DNA of 64,000 nt from Pseudonocardia terrae (GTDB lineage: Bacteria > Actinomycetota > Actinomycetes > Mycobacteriales > Pseudonocardiaceae). Location: positions 1-64,000 of the forward strand of contig NZ_JAJTTE010000027.1 of NCBI RefSeq assembly GCF_021343995.1, read 5' to 3'. A model generated the notes under the pieces. The model saw only the letters and a program-made list of their open reading frames with translations, had not been told where the DNA came from and made no database searches. The position numbers were made by a program, and so were the translations under genes. Below, piece by piece: positions 1 through 8,052 of this stretch; the first letter of the stretch is position 1; each line of letters begins with the position of its first letter.

Positions 1-32
1 CGTGGGCAGCGTCTGATGTGTTTAAGAGACAG
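1..32 (+). other. Illumina Nextera read-1 adapter remnant at the contig end
   Basis: These bases match the Nextera transposase read-1 adapter, including the 19-bp mosaic end, at 29 of 32 positions by eye; the mismatches are at bases 4, 14 and 22. This is library-construction sequence and not genomic DNA. It shows that base 1 is a contig end, so any gene divergent from the TetR gene is cut off. Confidence 0.93.
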
Positions 33-231
33 GGAGTGCCGTGCCCAGCTCCGCGCCCAGCTCGTAGGCGGTCGCGCCGCCCGCCGAGGCGGACCCGGCC
101 GGGTCGGCGGGCGCGGGCCGGGGTGGGTGCGGGGGAACGGGTGAGCGGGGCGGTGCTCGGGGTGGCGGTCATGGTGGTACGGGTCCTTGCAGGGTCCGGC
201 GGCGCCCGGGGACGCGGATCGGGGGGAACAC

Positions 232-274
232 AGCTGTACCGTCCAGACGGTACAGCTTTACCGTCCAGACGGTA
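232..274. promoter_or_regulatory. Twin palindromic operators upstream of the TetR gene
   Basis: Two identical 16-bp palindromes, TACCGTCCAGACGGTA, lie at 237-252 and 259-274, exactly 22 bp apart (about two helical turns). The first extends to perfect 12-bp arms around a central CA (232-257). Size, symmetry and position about 80-120 bp upstream of a tetR start fit TetR-family operators bound by two dimers. They lie far from the TetR -10 element, so they may mainly serve a divergent gene lost beyond the contig end. Confidence 0.8.
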
Positions 275-355
275 CCGTTGCTCAACGGGCAGGTCCAGAA
301 GCACATTCCGCTGGTGAGCGGCCTCACCGGGCAGTCGTCGGTCGGGTCCGGTCGG

Positions 356-361
356 TAGGGT
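356..361 (+). promoter_or_regulatory. -10 element of the TetR gene, leaderless
   Basis: TAGGGT ends 6 nt before the GTG at 368, the geometry of an actinobacterial leaderless promoter in which transcription begins at the start codon. Confidence 0.55.
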
Positions 362-367
362 CCCGAT

Positions 368-916
368 GTGCCGAGTGCCCGCGACCGCGTCCTGGACGCC
401 TACGAGACGCTGCTCGTCGAGCAGGGTCCGGCGAGCGCCACGCTCGACGCCGTCGCCGCCGCCGCCGAGGTGTCGAAGGGCGGCCTGCTCTACCACTTCG
501 GGTCCAAGGAGGCGCTCGCCGAGGGCCTGCTGCAGCGCCTGCGCGAGCGCAGCGCCGCGGACGTCGAGCACATGCGCGCGGATCCCGGCGGCGCCGTCGC
601 CTATTACCTCCAGACCTCCGTCCCCGGTGCGGCCTCGCCGGTCGGGCTGACCCGCACCTACCTCGCCGCGCTGCGGATCGCCGACGGCAGCGCCACCGGG
701 GAGGCCACCCGCCGCGCCCTCGCCGACGTCGACGCGGACGGTCTCGCCGCGCTGCGCACCGAGATCCCCGATCCCGTCCTGTCGTGGCTGGTGCAGCTCG
801 TCGGCGACGGGCTGTACCTCCGGACCCTCACCGGCGCCCCGCTCACCGGCGACGTCGGCGTCGACGCACTCGTCGCCCGGCTGCGCGAGATGTTGATCTC
901 CACCTCACGGGGCTAA
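368..916 (+). CDS. TetR/AcrR family transcriptional regulator
   Basis: A 182-residue protein with the usual TetR layout: an N-terminal helix-turn-helix at about residues 8-55, with the family signature running through TLDAVAAAAEVSKGGLLYHF and then GSKEAL, followed by an alpha-helical ligand-binding domain. The GTG at 368 is preferred because a -10 element lies 6 nt upstream and the HTH begins right after it. The twin palindromes at 232-274 are its likely operators. It probably represses itself and a neighbour; the leftward neighbour is missing and the rightward one is an alpha/beta hydrolase 46 bp downstream on the same strand. The ligand cannot be told from sequence. Confidence 0.9.
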   Translation: MPSARDRVLDAYETLLVEQGPASATLDAVAAAAEVSKGGLLYHFGSKEALAEGLLQRLRERSAADVEHMRADPGGAVAYYLQTSVPGAASPVGLTRTYLAALRIADGSATGEATRRALADVDADGLAALRTEIPDPVLSWLVQLVGDGLYLRTLTGAPLTGDVGVDALVARLREMLISTSRG

Positions 917-962
917 CGCCGGCTCCCCTCCCGCCGAATCCCGGCCCGGGGGGACGAATCGG

Positions 963-1781
963 ATGGTGCTGGTGCGACGCGGGGTCGTCGACGTCGACGT
1001 GGACCGGGTGGGCGCGGGGCCGCCGGTCGTGCTGCTGGGGTCGATCGCCGGCGGCCGGCGGGTGTGGGACCCGGTCGCCGACGCGCTGCTGGACCGCTAC
1101 CGGGTGCTGACGCTGGACCTCCACGGCCACGGAGCGACGCCGCCGTGGCCGGGGGACCGGCCGCAGACGCTGTCCGACCAGGTCCGGCTGGTGCACGCGG
1201 TGACCGCCGGCAGCAGCGAACGGCTCGGGCTGGTCGGGCACTCGTTCGGCGGGGCCGTCGCGATGCGCGCCGCCGTCGAGCTGGGTGAGCGGGTCCGGGC
1301 CCTGGTCCTCGTCGAGCCCACGCCCTTCGCGCTGCTCACCAGGGCCGGCCACGACGACCTGTTCGACGCCGTGTGCGCCTCGCGGGACCGGTTGCGGGCC
1401 GAGCTCGCGGCAGGGCGCCCCGACGAGGCCGCCCGCGAGTTCACCGACCACTGGCTCGGGCCGGGCGTGTGGGACGGGCTGTCCGCCGAGCGCCGCGCCG
1501 CCGTCCTCAAGGGGCTCAGGCCCCGGCTCGCCGAGTTCGACGCGGTGACCGACCCGGGGCTCACCCTCGCCGAGGTCGCAACCGCCGACGCACCCACGTT
1601 GCTGATCCACTCGCGGGACTCCCGGGCGCCGGTGCGGGCGCTCGTCGACGTGCTCGGCGAGGCCCGGCCGGACTGGGAGCGCGCGGCGCTGCCGGGAGCG
1701 GGCCAGTGGGCACCGCTCACCGGGGCGGACGAGCTCACTCCGACCATCGGCGCGTTCCTCGACCGGCACCTGCGCCGGTGA
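963..1781 (+). CDS. Alpha/beta hydrolase with the catalytic histidine replaced by Gln
   Basis: A 272-residue alpha/beta-hydrolase fold protein. The nucleophile elbow GHSFGG places the serine at residue 94, the oxyanion-side motif LLGSIAGG is near residue 24, and a typical acid strand LLIHSRDS lies near residue 215. The catalytic histidine usually sits in a GAGHxxPLT motif near the C-terminus; here it reads GAGQWAPLT, with Gln at residue 248 (codon 1704-1706). The triad is therefore incomplete and the protein may be a non-hydrolytic ligand binder, unless another histidine stands in. It is probably co-transcribed with or regulated by the upstream TetR gene. ATG at 963 follows a G-rich Shine-Dalgarno at about 948-955. 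Confidence 0.85.
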   Translation: MVLVRRGVVDVDVDRVGAGPPVVLLGSIAGGRRVWDPVADALLDRYRVLTLDLHGHGATPPWPGDRPQTLSDQVRLVHAVTAGSSERLGLVGHSFGGAVAMRAAVELGERVRALVLVEPTPFALLTRAGHDDLFDAVCASRDRLRAELAAGRPDEAAREFTDHWLGPGVWDGLSAERRAAVLKGLRPRLAEFDAVTDPGLTLAEVATADAPTLLIHSRDSRAPVRALVDVLGEARPDWERAALPGAGQWAPLTGADELTPTIGAFLDRHLRR

Positions 1782-1784
1782 CCC

Positions 1785-3165
1785 TCACTTCCCGAGCGAC
1801 ACCGACGACATCCGGAAGTCCGGGATCCGCATCGCGGGCATCCGCGCGCGGGTGAACCAGTCCTTCCACTCCCGCGGCAGCGCCGGCTCGGTGCGGCCGA
1901 CCTCCGTGGCGCGCCGGAGCATGTCCAGCGGCGAGTAGTTGAACCGGAAGTTGTGGTCGACCTCGGCGGTGACCTCCCCGCCCTCGACCAGGTACACCCC
2001 GTCGCGGGTCAGCCCGGTGAGCAGCAGCGTCGCGGGGTCGACCTCGCGGATGTACCAGAGGCACGTCAACAGCAGGCCGCGTTCGGTGCGGGCCACCATC
2101 TCGTCGAGCGTGACGGCGGAGCCCCCGGTGAGCAGCATGTTGTCGCCGGGAGGGGTGAAGGTCGTCCCGAACTCGGCCGCCTCCGCGCGGGAGTACACGA
2201 GCCCGTCGACCACGCCCTCGCGTATCCAGTCGACCCGGCGGGTGGGAGCGCCGTTGTCGAACACGCTGACCCCGCCGCCGGAGCTCGACGTGATCACCAC
2301 GGGCTCGTACTCCAGGCCGGGCGCGGCGGGGTCGGAGTACAGGGTGAGCGGGAGGTCGGTGAGCCGCCCGCCGACGCCGGCCTTACCCGTGAACGCGCTG
2401 TGCCCCTCCTGCGCCGCACGGCCCTCCATCGACCAGCCCGCGTAGACGAGCATGTCCGAGACGGCCGACGGCGGCATCACGGTCTCGTAGCGGCCGGGCT
2501 CGAGGCGGACCTTCCGCGCGCCCCACGCCAGTCGCTGTGCGGCCTCGGCGGCCAGCGCACGGACGTCGACGTCGGTGAAGTCGGTGGTGGCCGTCCCCGT
2601 CCAGGCCGAGGAGTCGGCGTCCTTGACGTTCAGCTCGACCGAACCGGTCGGCTGGACCCACCGGCGGCGGACACCGGTCGAGGTGCCGAGCCAGGTCGTC
2701 GTCAGGGAGTGGTCGGCGTAGCCGAACTGGCGCAACGGCCCGGCCAGGACCTCGGCCAGGCCGGCGGCCAGGTCGGTGTAGACGGCGATCGAGGTCGCCG
2801 CGGCCGGCTCGCCCCAGCCCGGGTCGGCGTCACCGGCCGGTTCGGGCAGCGGCGCAGCGTCCCGCGAGGGCCCGGCGTCGCGCGCGCTGCGCTCGGGCGG
2901 CCGCGACGAGGTCCGCCAGCCGCTCCGGCCCGGTGATCTGCTCGCCCGACGAGACGGTGCCGGCGGCGGTCCCGCCCGGCACGTCGACGACGGCGATCAC
3001 GGTGATCCGCGAGGAGGTGGTGTGCCCGTTGGTCGTCATCGTGGAGTTGGCCCAGCGGAGCACGGCCTCGCTGGTCTCCGAGACGATCACGACGCAGCCG
3101 GTGAGGTGCGCCGCCGCCGCGAGCGTCCGCTCGACCGTCTCCTGTGGGGTGAGCACGCCGGTCAC
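1785..3165 (-). pseudogene. tldE: TldE/PmbA metallopeptidase partner, interrupted by a frameshift
   Basis: The product is the PmbA/TldE half of the TldD-TldE zinc-protease complex, which processes peptides such as modified bacteriocins and antitoxins. The N-terminal part (GTG at 3165, about 95 residues, beginning with Val-Thr-Gly-Val-Leu-Thr) is in one frame and the conserved remainder, ending at 1785, in another. The reading frame shifts by one base in the alternating GCGCGCG tract at about 2876-2890. Both sides remain clean TldE sequence and the joined length of about 460 codons is normal for the family. One extra base in the tract explains it, either a recent mutation or an assembly indel. 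The start overlaps the tldD stop (GTGA), indicating a translationally coupled tldD-tldE operon. Confidence 0.85.
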
Positions 3166-4709
3166 TCGCCCTCCTCCCGGGTGTTGAGCACGGTCACGCC
3201 GCGGAACAGCGCGCTCGGGCAGCCGTGGCTGACCGGCGCGATCTGCCCGGGCTGGGCCTTGCCGCAGTTCATCGCCCCGCCGAGTCGCCACGTCGAGGGC
3301 CCGCCGACGGCCGCGAGCGCGCCCCAGAAGTCCGTCGTGGTGGCCTGGTAGGCGACGTCGCGCAGCTGCCCGGCGAGCCGCCCGTTCTCGATCCGGAAGA
3401 AGCGCTGGCCGGTGAACTGGAAGTTGTAGCGCTGCATGTCGATCGACCACGACCGGTCGCCGACGACGTAGATCCCGCGCTCGACGCCGGCGAGCAGCTC
3501 GTCGGTCGTGGTGTCGCGCACCGGGTCCGGTTGCAGCGAGACGTTCGCCATGCGCTGGATCGGGACGTGGTGCGGGGAGTCGGCGTAGGCGCAGCCGTTG
3601 GACCGCTCGAGGCCCAGCCGCGGGGCGAAGGTCCGGTCGAGCTGGTAGCCCACGAGCGTGCCGCCGCGCACGAGGTCCCACTCGGAGGTGGCGACGCCGT
3701 CGTCGTCGAACCCGACGGTGGCCAGCCCGTGCGGGACGGTGCGGTCGCCGGTCACGTGCATGTGCTCGGAGCCGTAGCGCAGCGTGCCGAGCTGGTCCGG
3801 GGTGGCGAACGAGCCGCCGGCGTAGGCGGCCTCGTAGCCGATCGCGCGGTCGTACTCGGTGGCGTGGCCGACCGACTCATGGATCGTGAGCCACAGGTTC
3901 GTCGGGTCGATCACCAGGTCGTAGGCGCCGGGCTCGACCGACGGCGCCTTCGTCTTCTCCGCCAACAGCTCCGGGAGCCCGGCGAGCTCCGCCTCCCAGT
4001 CGTAGGAGGTGCCGGTGAGGTACTCCCAGCCGCGCCCGGCCGGCGGGGCGAGGGTGCGCATCGACTCGAAGGTGCCGGCCCCGGGGTCGACGGTCGTGGC
4101 GCTCAGCCCCGGCTCGATGCGGACCCGCTGCTGCAGCGTGGTGGTGCCGGCGAGGTCGGAGTAGAACTTGCACTCCCGCACCTGCGTGACCGACGCCTGG
4201 ACGTGGTCGATCCCGTCGGCCGCCAGCAGCCGCTGCGACCAGTCGGTGAGCAGCTCGACCTTCTCCCGCGTGGGGACGGTGAAGGGGTCGACGTCGTAGG
4301 CGGACACCCAGACCGCGTCCGGGTACACCGGCTCGTCGGCGCGCTCGACCCGCTCCAGCGCGACCGGCGCCAGGGTCCGGGCCACCGCCACCGCGCGCTC
4401 CGCCGCGGCGCTCGCCGCCTGCACCGTCAGCTCGACGTGCGAGGCGAAGCCCCACACGCCGTCGACGAGCACGCGGACCGCGAGGCCGGTGGTGACGCCG
4501 TCCGACACGCCCTCGACGGTCCCGTCCCGCAACGATATCCGCTGCGACACCACCCGCTCGACCCGGAGGTCGGCGTGCTGGGCGCCCAGCAGCATGGCCC
4601 GGCTCAGCGCCGCCCCGGCGAGGGCCTGCAGGGGGAGCGACCGGAACTCGGGGTCGACGGCGTCGACGGGATCACTCCCCGGGAACGAGGGGGCTGGATC
4701 GGGGGCCAC
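3162..4709 (-). CDS. tldD: TldD family metalloprotease
   Basis: A 515-residue TldD protein, the catalytic half of the TldD/TldE protease. The zinc motif is visible as HESVGHATEYDR (an HExxxH core) in the central domain, followed by the conserved GSEHMHVTGD and GLATVGFDDDG segments of the family. The upstream reading frame is open to 4796, but GTG at 4709 is preferred: the family alignment begins shortly after it and a TAGGTT -10 element lies 7 nt upstream. Its stop overlaps the start of tldE by 4 bp. Since tldE carries a frameshift, the complex may be non-functional in this strain if the shift is real. Confidence 0.93.
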   Translation of the reverse strand: MAPDPAPSFPGSDPVDAVDPEFRSLPLQALAGAALSRAMLLGAQHADLRVERVVSQRISLRDGTVEGVSDGVTTGLAVRVLVDGVWGFASHVELTVQAASAAAERAVAVARTLAPVALERVERADEPVYPDAVWVSAYDVDPFTVPTREKVELLTDWSQRLLAADGIDHVQASVTQVRECKFYSDLAGTTTLQQRVRIEPGLSATTVDPGAGTFESMRTLAPPAGRGWEYLTGTSYDWEAELAGLPELLAEKTKAPSVEPGAYDLVIDPTNLWLTIHESVGHATEYDRAIGYEAAYAGGSFATPDQLGTLRYGSEHMHVTGDRTVPHGLATVGFDDDGVATSEWDLVRGGTLVGYQLDRTFAPRLGLERSNGCAYADSPHHVPIQRMANVSLQPDPVRDTTTDELLAGVERGIYVVGDRSWSIDMQRYNFQFTGQRFFRIENGRLAGQLRDVAYQATTTDFWGALAAVGGPSTWRLGGAMNCGKAQPGQIAPVSHGCPSALFRGVTVLNTREEGE

Positions 4710-4716
4710 GGCGCAG

Positions 4717-4722
4717 AACCTA
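4717..4722 (-). promoter_or_regulatory. -10 element of tldD, leaderless
   Basis: On the minus strand TAGGTT ends 7 nt before the tldD GTG at 4709, so tldD-tldE probably has its own leaderless promoter in addition to any read-through from the genes upstream. Confidence 0.5.
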
Positions 4723-4762
4723 TCCCGCACCGGGGAGGGCCGCGACAGCTCGGCGGTACCGC

Positions 4763-5104
4763 TCAGGGATCGGCGAACCAGGTCCACGGCGCCCACCAGT
4801 GCACCTCCGCCTGACCGTCCACAGTGGGTGGAACTCCGCGACCGGGGAGGGTCGTGGGGCCGAACCGCAGGACCTGGTCGGCGAGGCGGTCGCCGTCGAA
4901 GTCGGTGTGCAGCAGCAGATCCGGCCCGTCGACGACGACGACGGAGTCGGCAACGCCGTCGGTGTCCGTGTCGAGCCCGTCGGCCCCGACGGCCACGCGG
5001 GTCGGCGCCGACCCGGAGGCGAGGGGTTCGGGCCGCACCGGGGCGTCGACGTCCGGATCGGGGTCGGCCGGATCGGGGTCGACCGGATCGAGCTCAGGGC
5101 GCAT
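4763..5104 (-). CDS. Small acidic protein with two Asp-rich calcium-loop-like repeats
   Basis: A 113-residue protein with a Pro/Asp-rich N-terminal half. Two D-rich motifs, DTDTDGVADSVVV and HTDFDGDRLADQVL, resemble EF-hand or VCBS-type calcium loops, and the C-terminus is tryptophan-rich (WWAPWTWF). No signal peptide is visible. The start overlaps the end of the 299-residue gene upstream by 11 bp, so the two are translationally coupled, and tldD follows 53 bp downstream on the same strand. The calcium-loop reading is inference from the D-x-D-x-D spacing; the function is unknown. Confidence 0.7.
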   Translation of the reverse strand: MRPELDPVDPDPADPDPDVDAPVRPEPLASGSAPTRVAVGADGLDTDTDGVADSVVVVDGPDLLLHTDFDGDRLADQVLRFGPTTLPGRGVPPTVDGQAEVHWWAPWTWFADP

Positions 5105-5993
5105 CCGGTCCTCCCAGGGAGCGCAGCTCCGCGGCGAGCGCCGTACGCCGCTCGGCGGCAGTGCGGTCGAGCAGTTCGGTGGCCCGCCGCTCGAGGTCGA
5201 TCAGCAAGGCGGACAAGGCCGAGACGGTCGCCGCCTCGGCGTCGCGCAGCGCCGTGTCCAGCCAGTACCCCCATCGCTCACGGTCGAGGGCCACCCGCCG
5301 GTGCCTCGCGAGCAGGACCGCGGCGGCCACCGCGAGTCCGACCGCCAGGGGGAGCAGGGTGCGCCCGCCCGCCACCGACAGCCCCAGCGCCGGAGCGCCC
5401 GCGACGAGCACCAGCACCAGGCGCACGGCACCGGCGCCGGAGCCGGCCCGCAGCAGCGCGTCGAGCCGGCCCGGCCGCCCCGGAGGCTCGGGCAGCTCCC
5501 TGACCGCCAGGACCGCCGGTTCCGCCGGCGCCGCCGCCGTGCGCGCCGTGCTCGCCGTGCTCGCCCGTGGGATCAGCTCGCCCGGCAACGGATGTGGGCC
5601 GAGCATCCGCCCCGCGGCCCGGCGCACCGCGGCGTCGGCATCGCCGCGGGCCCGGGCGAGCAGCGTGGCCGACACGCGCCCGATCGCGGGCCCCAGCACG
5701 GCCGGCAACGACGAGCGCGGCCCGCTGATCCACGGGGCGCTCAGGGTGCGCAGATCACGAAGGGCCGCCGTGAGATCGGCGGTCGCCCGCAGCCGGACCA
5801 GGGCGAGGTCGCCGCGCAGCCGGGCCCGGTGCCGCCCGTCCACCTCGGCCAGGGCAGTGGTGAGCTCGGATCGCCTGGCGCGCAGCGCCTCGGCGTGCCG
5901 GCGGGCGAGGGGTGGCAGGGCGGGCGACGGTGCGGGCGAGGGTGCTGACGGGGCTGACGACGGGGCGGCGGTCGTGGTCACGACGCGGAGCAT
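5094..5993 (-). CDS. Hypothetical protein with a central membrane hairpin
   Basis: A 299-residue protein I cannot assign to a family. The first 100 residues are Ala/Arg-rich and helical, a Pro/Ala-rich linker follows, and two adjacent hydrophobic stretches at about residues 188-235 look like a membrane hairpin. The C-terminal 65 residues are charged and probably coiled coil, so both ends would face the cytoplasm. ATG at 5993 is used; a GTG directly before it at 5996 is equally possible and the ribosome binding site is poor. It overlaps the acidic gene downstream by 11 bp. The opposite strand is open through this region, but codon-position GC bias and coupling favour this frame. Confidence 0.6.
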   Translation of the reverse strand: MLRVVTTTAAPSSAPSAPSPAPSPALPPLARRHAEALRARRSELTTALAEVDGRHRARLRGDLALVRLRATADLTAALRDLRTLSAPWISGPRSSLPAVLGPAIGRVSATLLARARGDADAAVRRAAGRMLGPHPLPGELIPRASTASTARTAAAPAEPAVLAVRELPEPPGRPGRLDALLRAGSGAGAVRLVLVLVAGAPALGLSVAGGRTLLPLAVGLAVAAAVLLARHRRVALDRERWGYWLDTALRDAEAATVSALSALLIDLERRATELLDRTAAERRTALAAELRSLGGPDAP

Positions 5994-6288
5994 CACCGAC
6001 CCGCGACCGGGCGTGGGGCGGATCGGCGGAACCCTTCACGGCCGTGAACGCGCCGTCCGGGTGCTCCCCCGCTCACCCCCTCGGGGTGATCCTCCGCCCG
6101 CCCGGCGGAGGTGCGACGCGCGTCCCGCCGCCTCCCGCCTGCACGAGTTCCCCTCGATCGCACCCCGCCCCTCGCCCACGGGCCGCCGGTGCGTCAGAGT
6201 GGAGCGTCGAGGAGAAGCACGGACGAGCGCGAGCGAGACGCGACCGGGGGGAAACGATCGTGTGCCGACGGGGTGGGGGAGCGGGCCG

Positions 6289-8052
6289 GTGAGGCCCGGC
6301 GCGTCCCCCGGGGCCGGCCTCGCCCCCGAGCGCACCGGGACCCTCGACCTCGAGCCCGACCCGTCCGGCTGGACCGGGCTGGATCAGCGCTGCGTGCCGG
6401 TCGCCGGGGTGCTGACGACCGTCACCGTCGCCGTCCTGGGCGCGACCGCGGTGGTCGCCGTCGCGGCGCGCGAGCCCGAGCTCGCCGGCCCGGTCGCGCT
6501 GTGGACGCTGGCCGTCGCGCTGCTGCTGGTCGGCCTCGCCGTCGCGACCTCCTACGCCCGCTGGCGCTGCTCGCGCTACCGGATCACCACCGACCGGGTC
6601 GAGCTGCGCACCGGCGTGATCGTGCGGCGGGCGCGCAGCATGGCCATCGAGCGCGTCCGGACCGTCGACGTGGCGGCGGGCCCGGTCCTGCGGGCGTTCG
6701 GCCTGGTCACCCTGCGCGTCGGCACGGGCCAGCAGCGCGGGCGGGGCGAGGCGACGCTGCGGCTGCGCCCGGTCGAGCGGATGGAGGCCGACCGGCTGCG
6801 CACGCTGCTGCTCGACCGGATGCGCTCCGCGGGCGGCCCGCCCGCCGGCCCCGCGGACGGCCGCATCGCCGAGCTGGACCCGCGCTGGCTGCGCTACGGC
6901 GTGCTCACCGCCGCCACCCCGCTGTTCGGGATCGCCGTGCTGGCCGTGGTGCTCGCGCTGGTGGACCGGCCGCTCGGCGGGCTGCTGCGGGCGGTCCCGC
7001 CGGCGGTGCGCATCGTGCTGGTCGTGCTCGGGATCGTGCTGGCCGGCACGGTCGTCGCGTTCCTGGTCTACGCCGAGACGTGGAGCGGGTTCCGCCTCGA
7101 CCGGGAGCCCGGCAGCACGCTGCGCGTCCGTCGCGGGGTGCTCACCACCCGGTCGATCTCACTGGAGGAGCGGCGGCTGACCGGCGTCGAGCTCGTCGAG
7201 CCTCTCGGGGTGCGGCTGGCCGGGGCCGCGCGGGTCGACGCGGTCGCGACGGGCCTGCTGGTGGGCAGTGGCACCGAGAGCACCGAGCACCGCACCCTGT
7301 TGCCGACGGCGCCGCGCCGGCTCGCCGAGCGGGTGGCCGCGGTGATCCTCGGCGAGTCCCGCTCGCCGACGGCCGCGGCGCTGCGCCCGCACCCGCCCGC
7401 CGCGCGCCGCCGACGGCTCCGCCGGGCCGCACTCGTCGTCGGGCCGCCGGTGGTGGCGCTCGCCGTGGCGGGCGGGGCCACCGGGACGCTGTGGCCCGTC
7501 CTCCTGGCCGTGGCCCTGCTGGTCGTCGGCGGCCCGGTCGGTGCGGCGGTCGCGATCGACACCTACCGCGGGCTCGGGCACGCGGTGGTCGGCCGCTACC
7601 TCGTGGTGCGGGCCGGGTCGCTGCGCCGCACCACCGTCGCGCTGCACCGCGACGGCGTGATCGGCTGGACCGTGCGCCAGACGATCCTGCAGCGGCGCAA
7701 CGGACTCGTCACCCTCGGCGCGACCACGGCGGCCGGCCGGGGCGCCTTCCACGCCCACGACGTCGACGCCCGCGAGGCGCTGCGGCTGGCCGGCGAGGCC
7801 ACGCCGTCACTGCTCGCTCCGTTCCTGGTGTCGGGCAGTGTCTCGGGCACCGTCGCGGGCAGCGTGCCGGGTGCCGTCCCCGGCGCCCGCACCCCGGGCC
7901 ACCAGCCGCGCGTAGCGGTGTCCGGCCGCCAGCAGGACCAGCCCGGCGCCGAGGAAGGCCGCCACCCGGGCGACACCGTCGAGCGCCAGCAGGTCGAACA
8001 GCACGAGCTTCCCGACCGCCGCCACCACGAGGACGGCACCCGCCGCCCGTAG
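6289..8052 (+). CDS. Membrane protein with bacterial PH (bPH2/DUF304) domains, YdbT-like
   Basis: About 587 residues as opened. The architecture is a repeated module of two transmembrane helices followed by a bPH2 domain: hydrophobic pairs near residues 35-85, 210-255 and 385-425, each followed by a segment such as RYRITTDRVELRTGVI. GTG at 6289 is chosen for the GGGGGAG Shine-Dalgarno 8 nt upstream. Family-like sequence ends around PSLLAPFLV at about 7830. The remaining 74 codons are antisense to the convergent DUF2339 gene and low-complexity (Gly-Ser-Val repeats), so the natural stop may have been lost. The role is unknown; such proteins are envelope-associated. Confidence 0.8.
   Translation: MRPGASPGAGLAPERTGTLDLEPDPSGWTGLDQRCVPVAGVLTTVTVAVLGATAVVAVAAREPELAGPVALWTLAVALLLVGLAVATSYARWRCSRYRITTDRVELRTGVIVRRARSMAIERVRTVDVAAGPVLRAFGLVTLRVGTGQQRGRGEATLRLRPVERMEADRLRTLLLDRMRSAGGPPAGPADGRIAELDPRWLRYGVLTAATPLFGIAVLAVVLALVDRPLGGLLRAVPPAVRIVLVVLGIVLAGTVVAFLVYAETWSGFRLDREPGSTLRVRRGVLTTRSISLEERRLTGVELVEPLGVRLAGAARVDAVATGLLVGSGTESTEHRTLLPTAPRRLAERVAAVILGESRSPTAAALRPHPPAARRRRLRRAALVVGPPVVALAVAGGATGTLWPVLLAVALLVVGGPVGAAVAIDTYRGLGHAVVGRYLVVRAGSLRRTTVALHRDGVIGWTVRQTILQRRNGLVTLGATTAAGRGAFHAHDVDAREALRLAGEATPSLLAPFLVSGSVSGTVAGSVPGAVPGARTPGHQPRVAVSGRQQDQPGAEEGRHPGDTVERQQVEQHELPDRRHHEDGTRRP

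Noticed and set aside
4489..6288. Upstream part of the plus-strand frame that contains the bPH2 gene
   Set aside because: Arg/Ser/Pro-rich antisense of tldD and the membrane-hairpin gene; coding begins at 6289.
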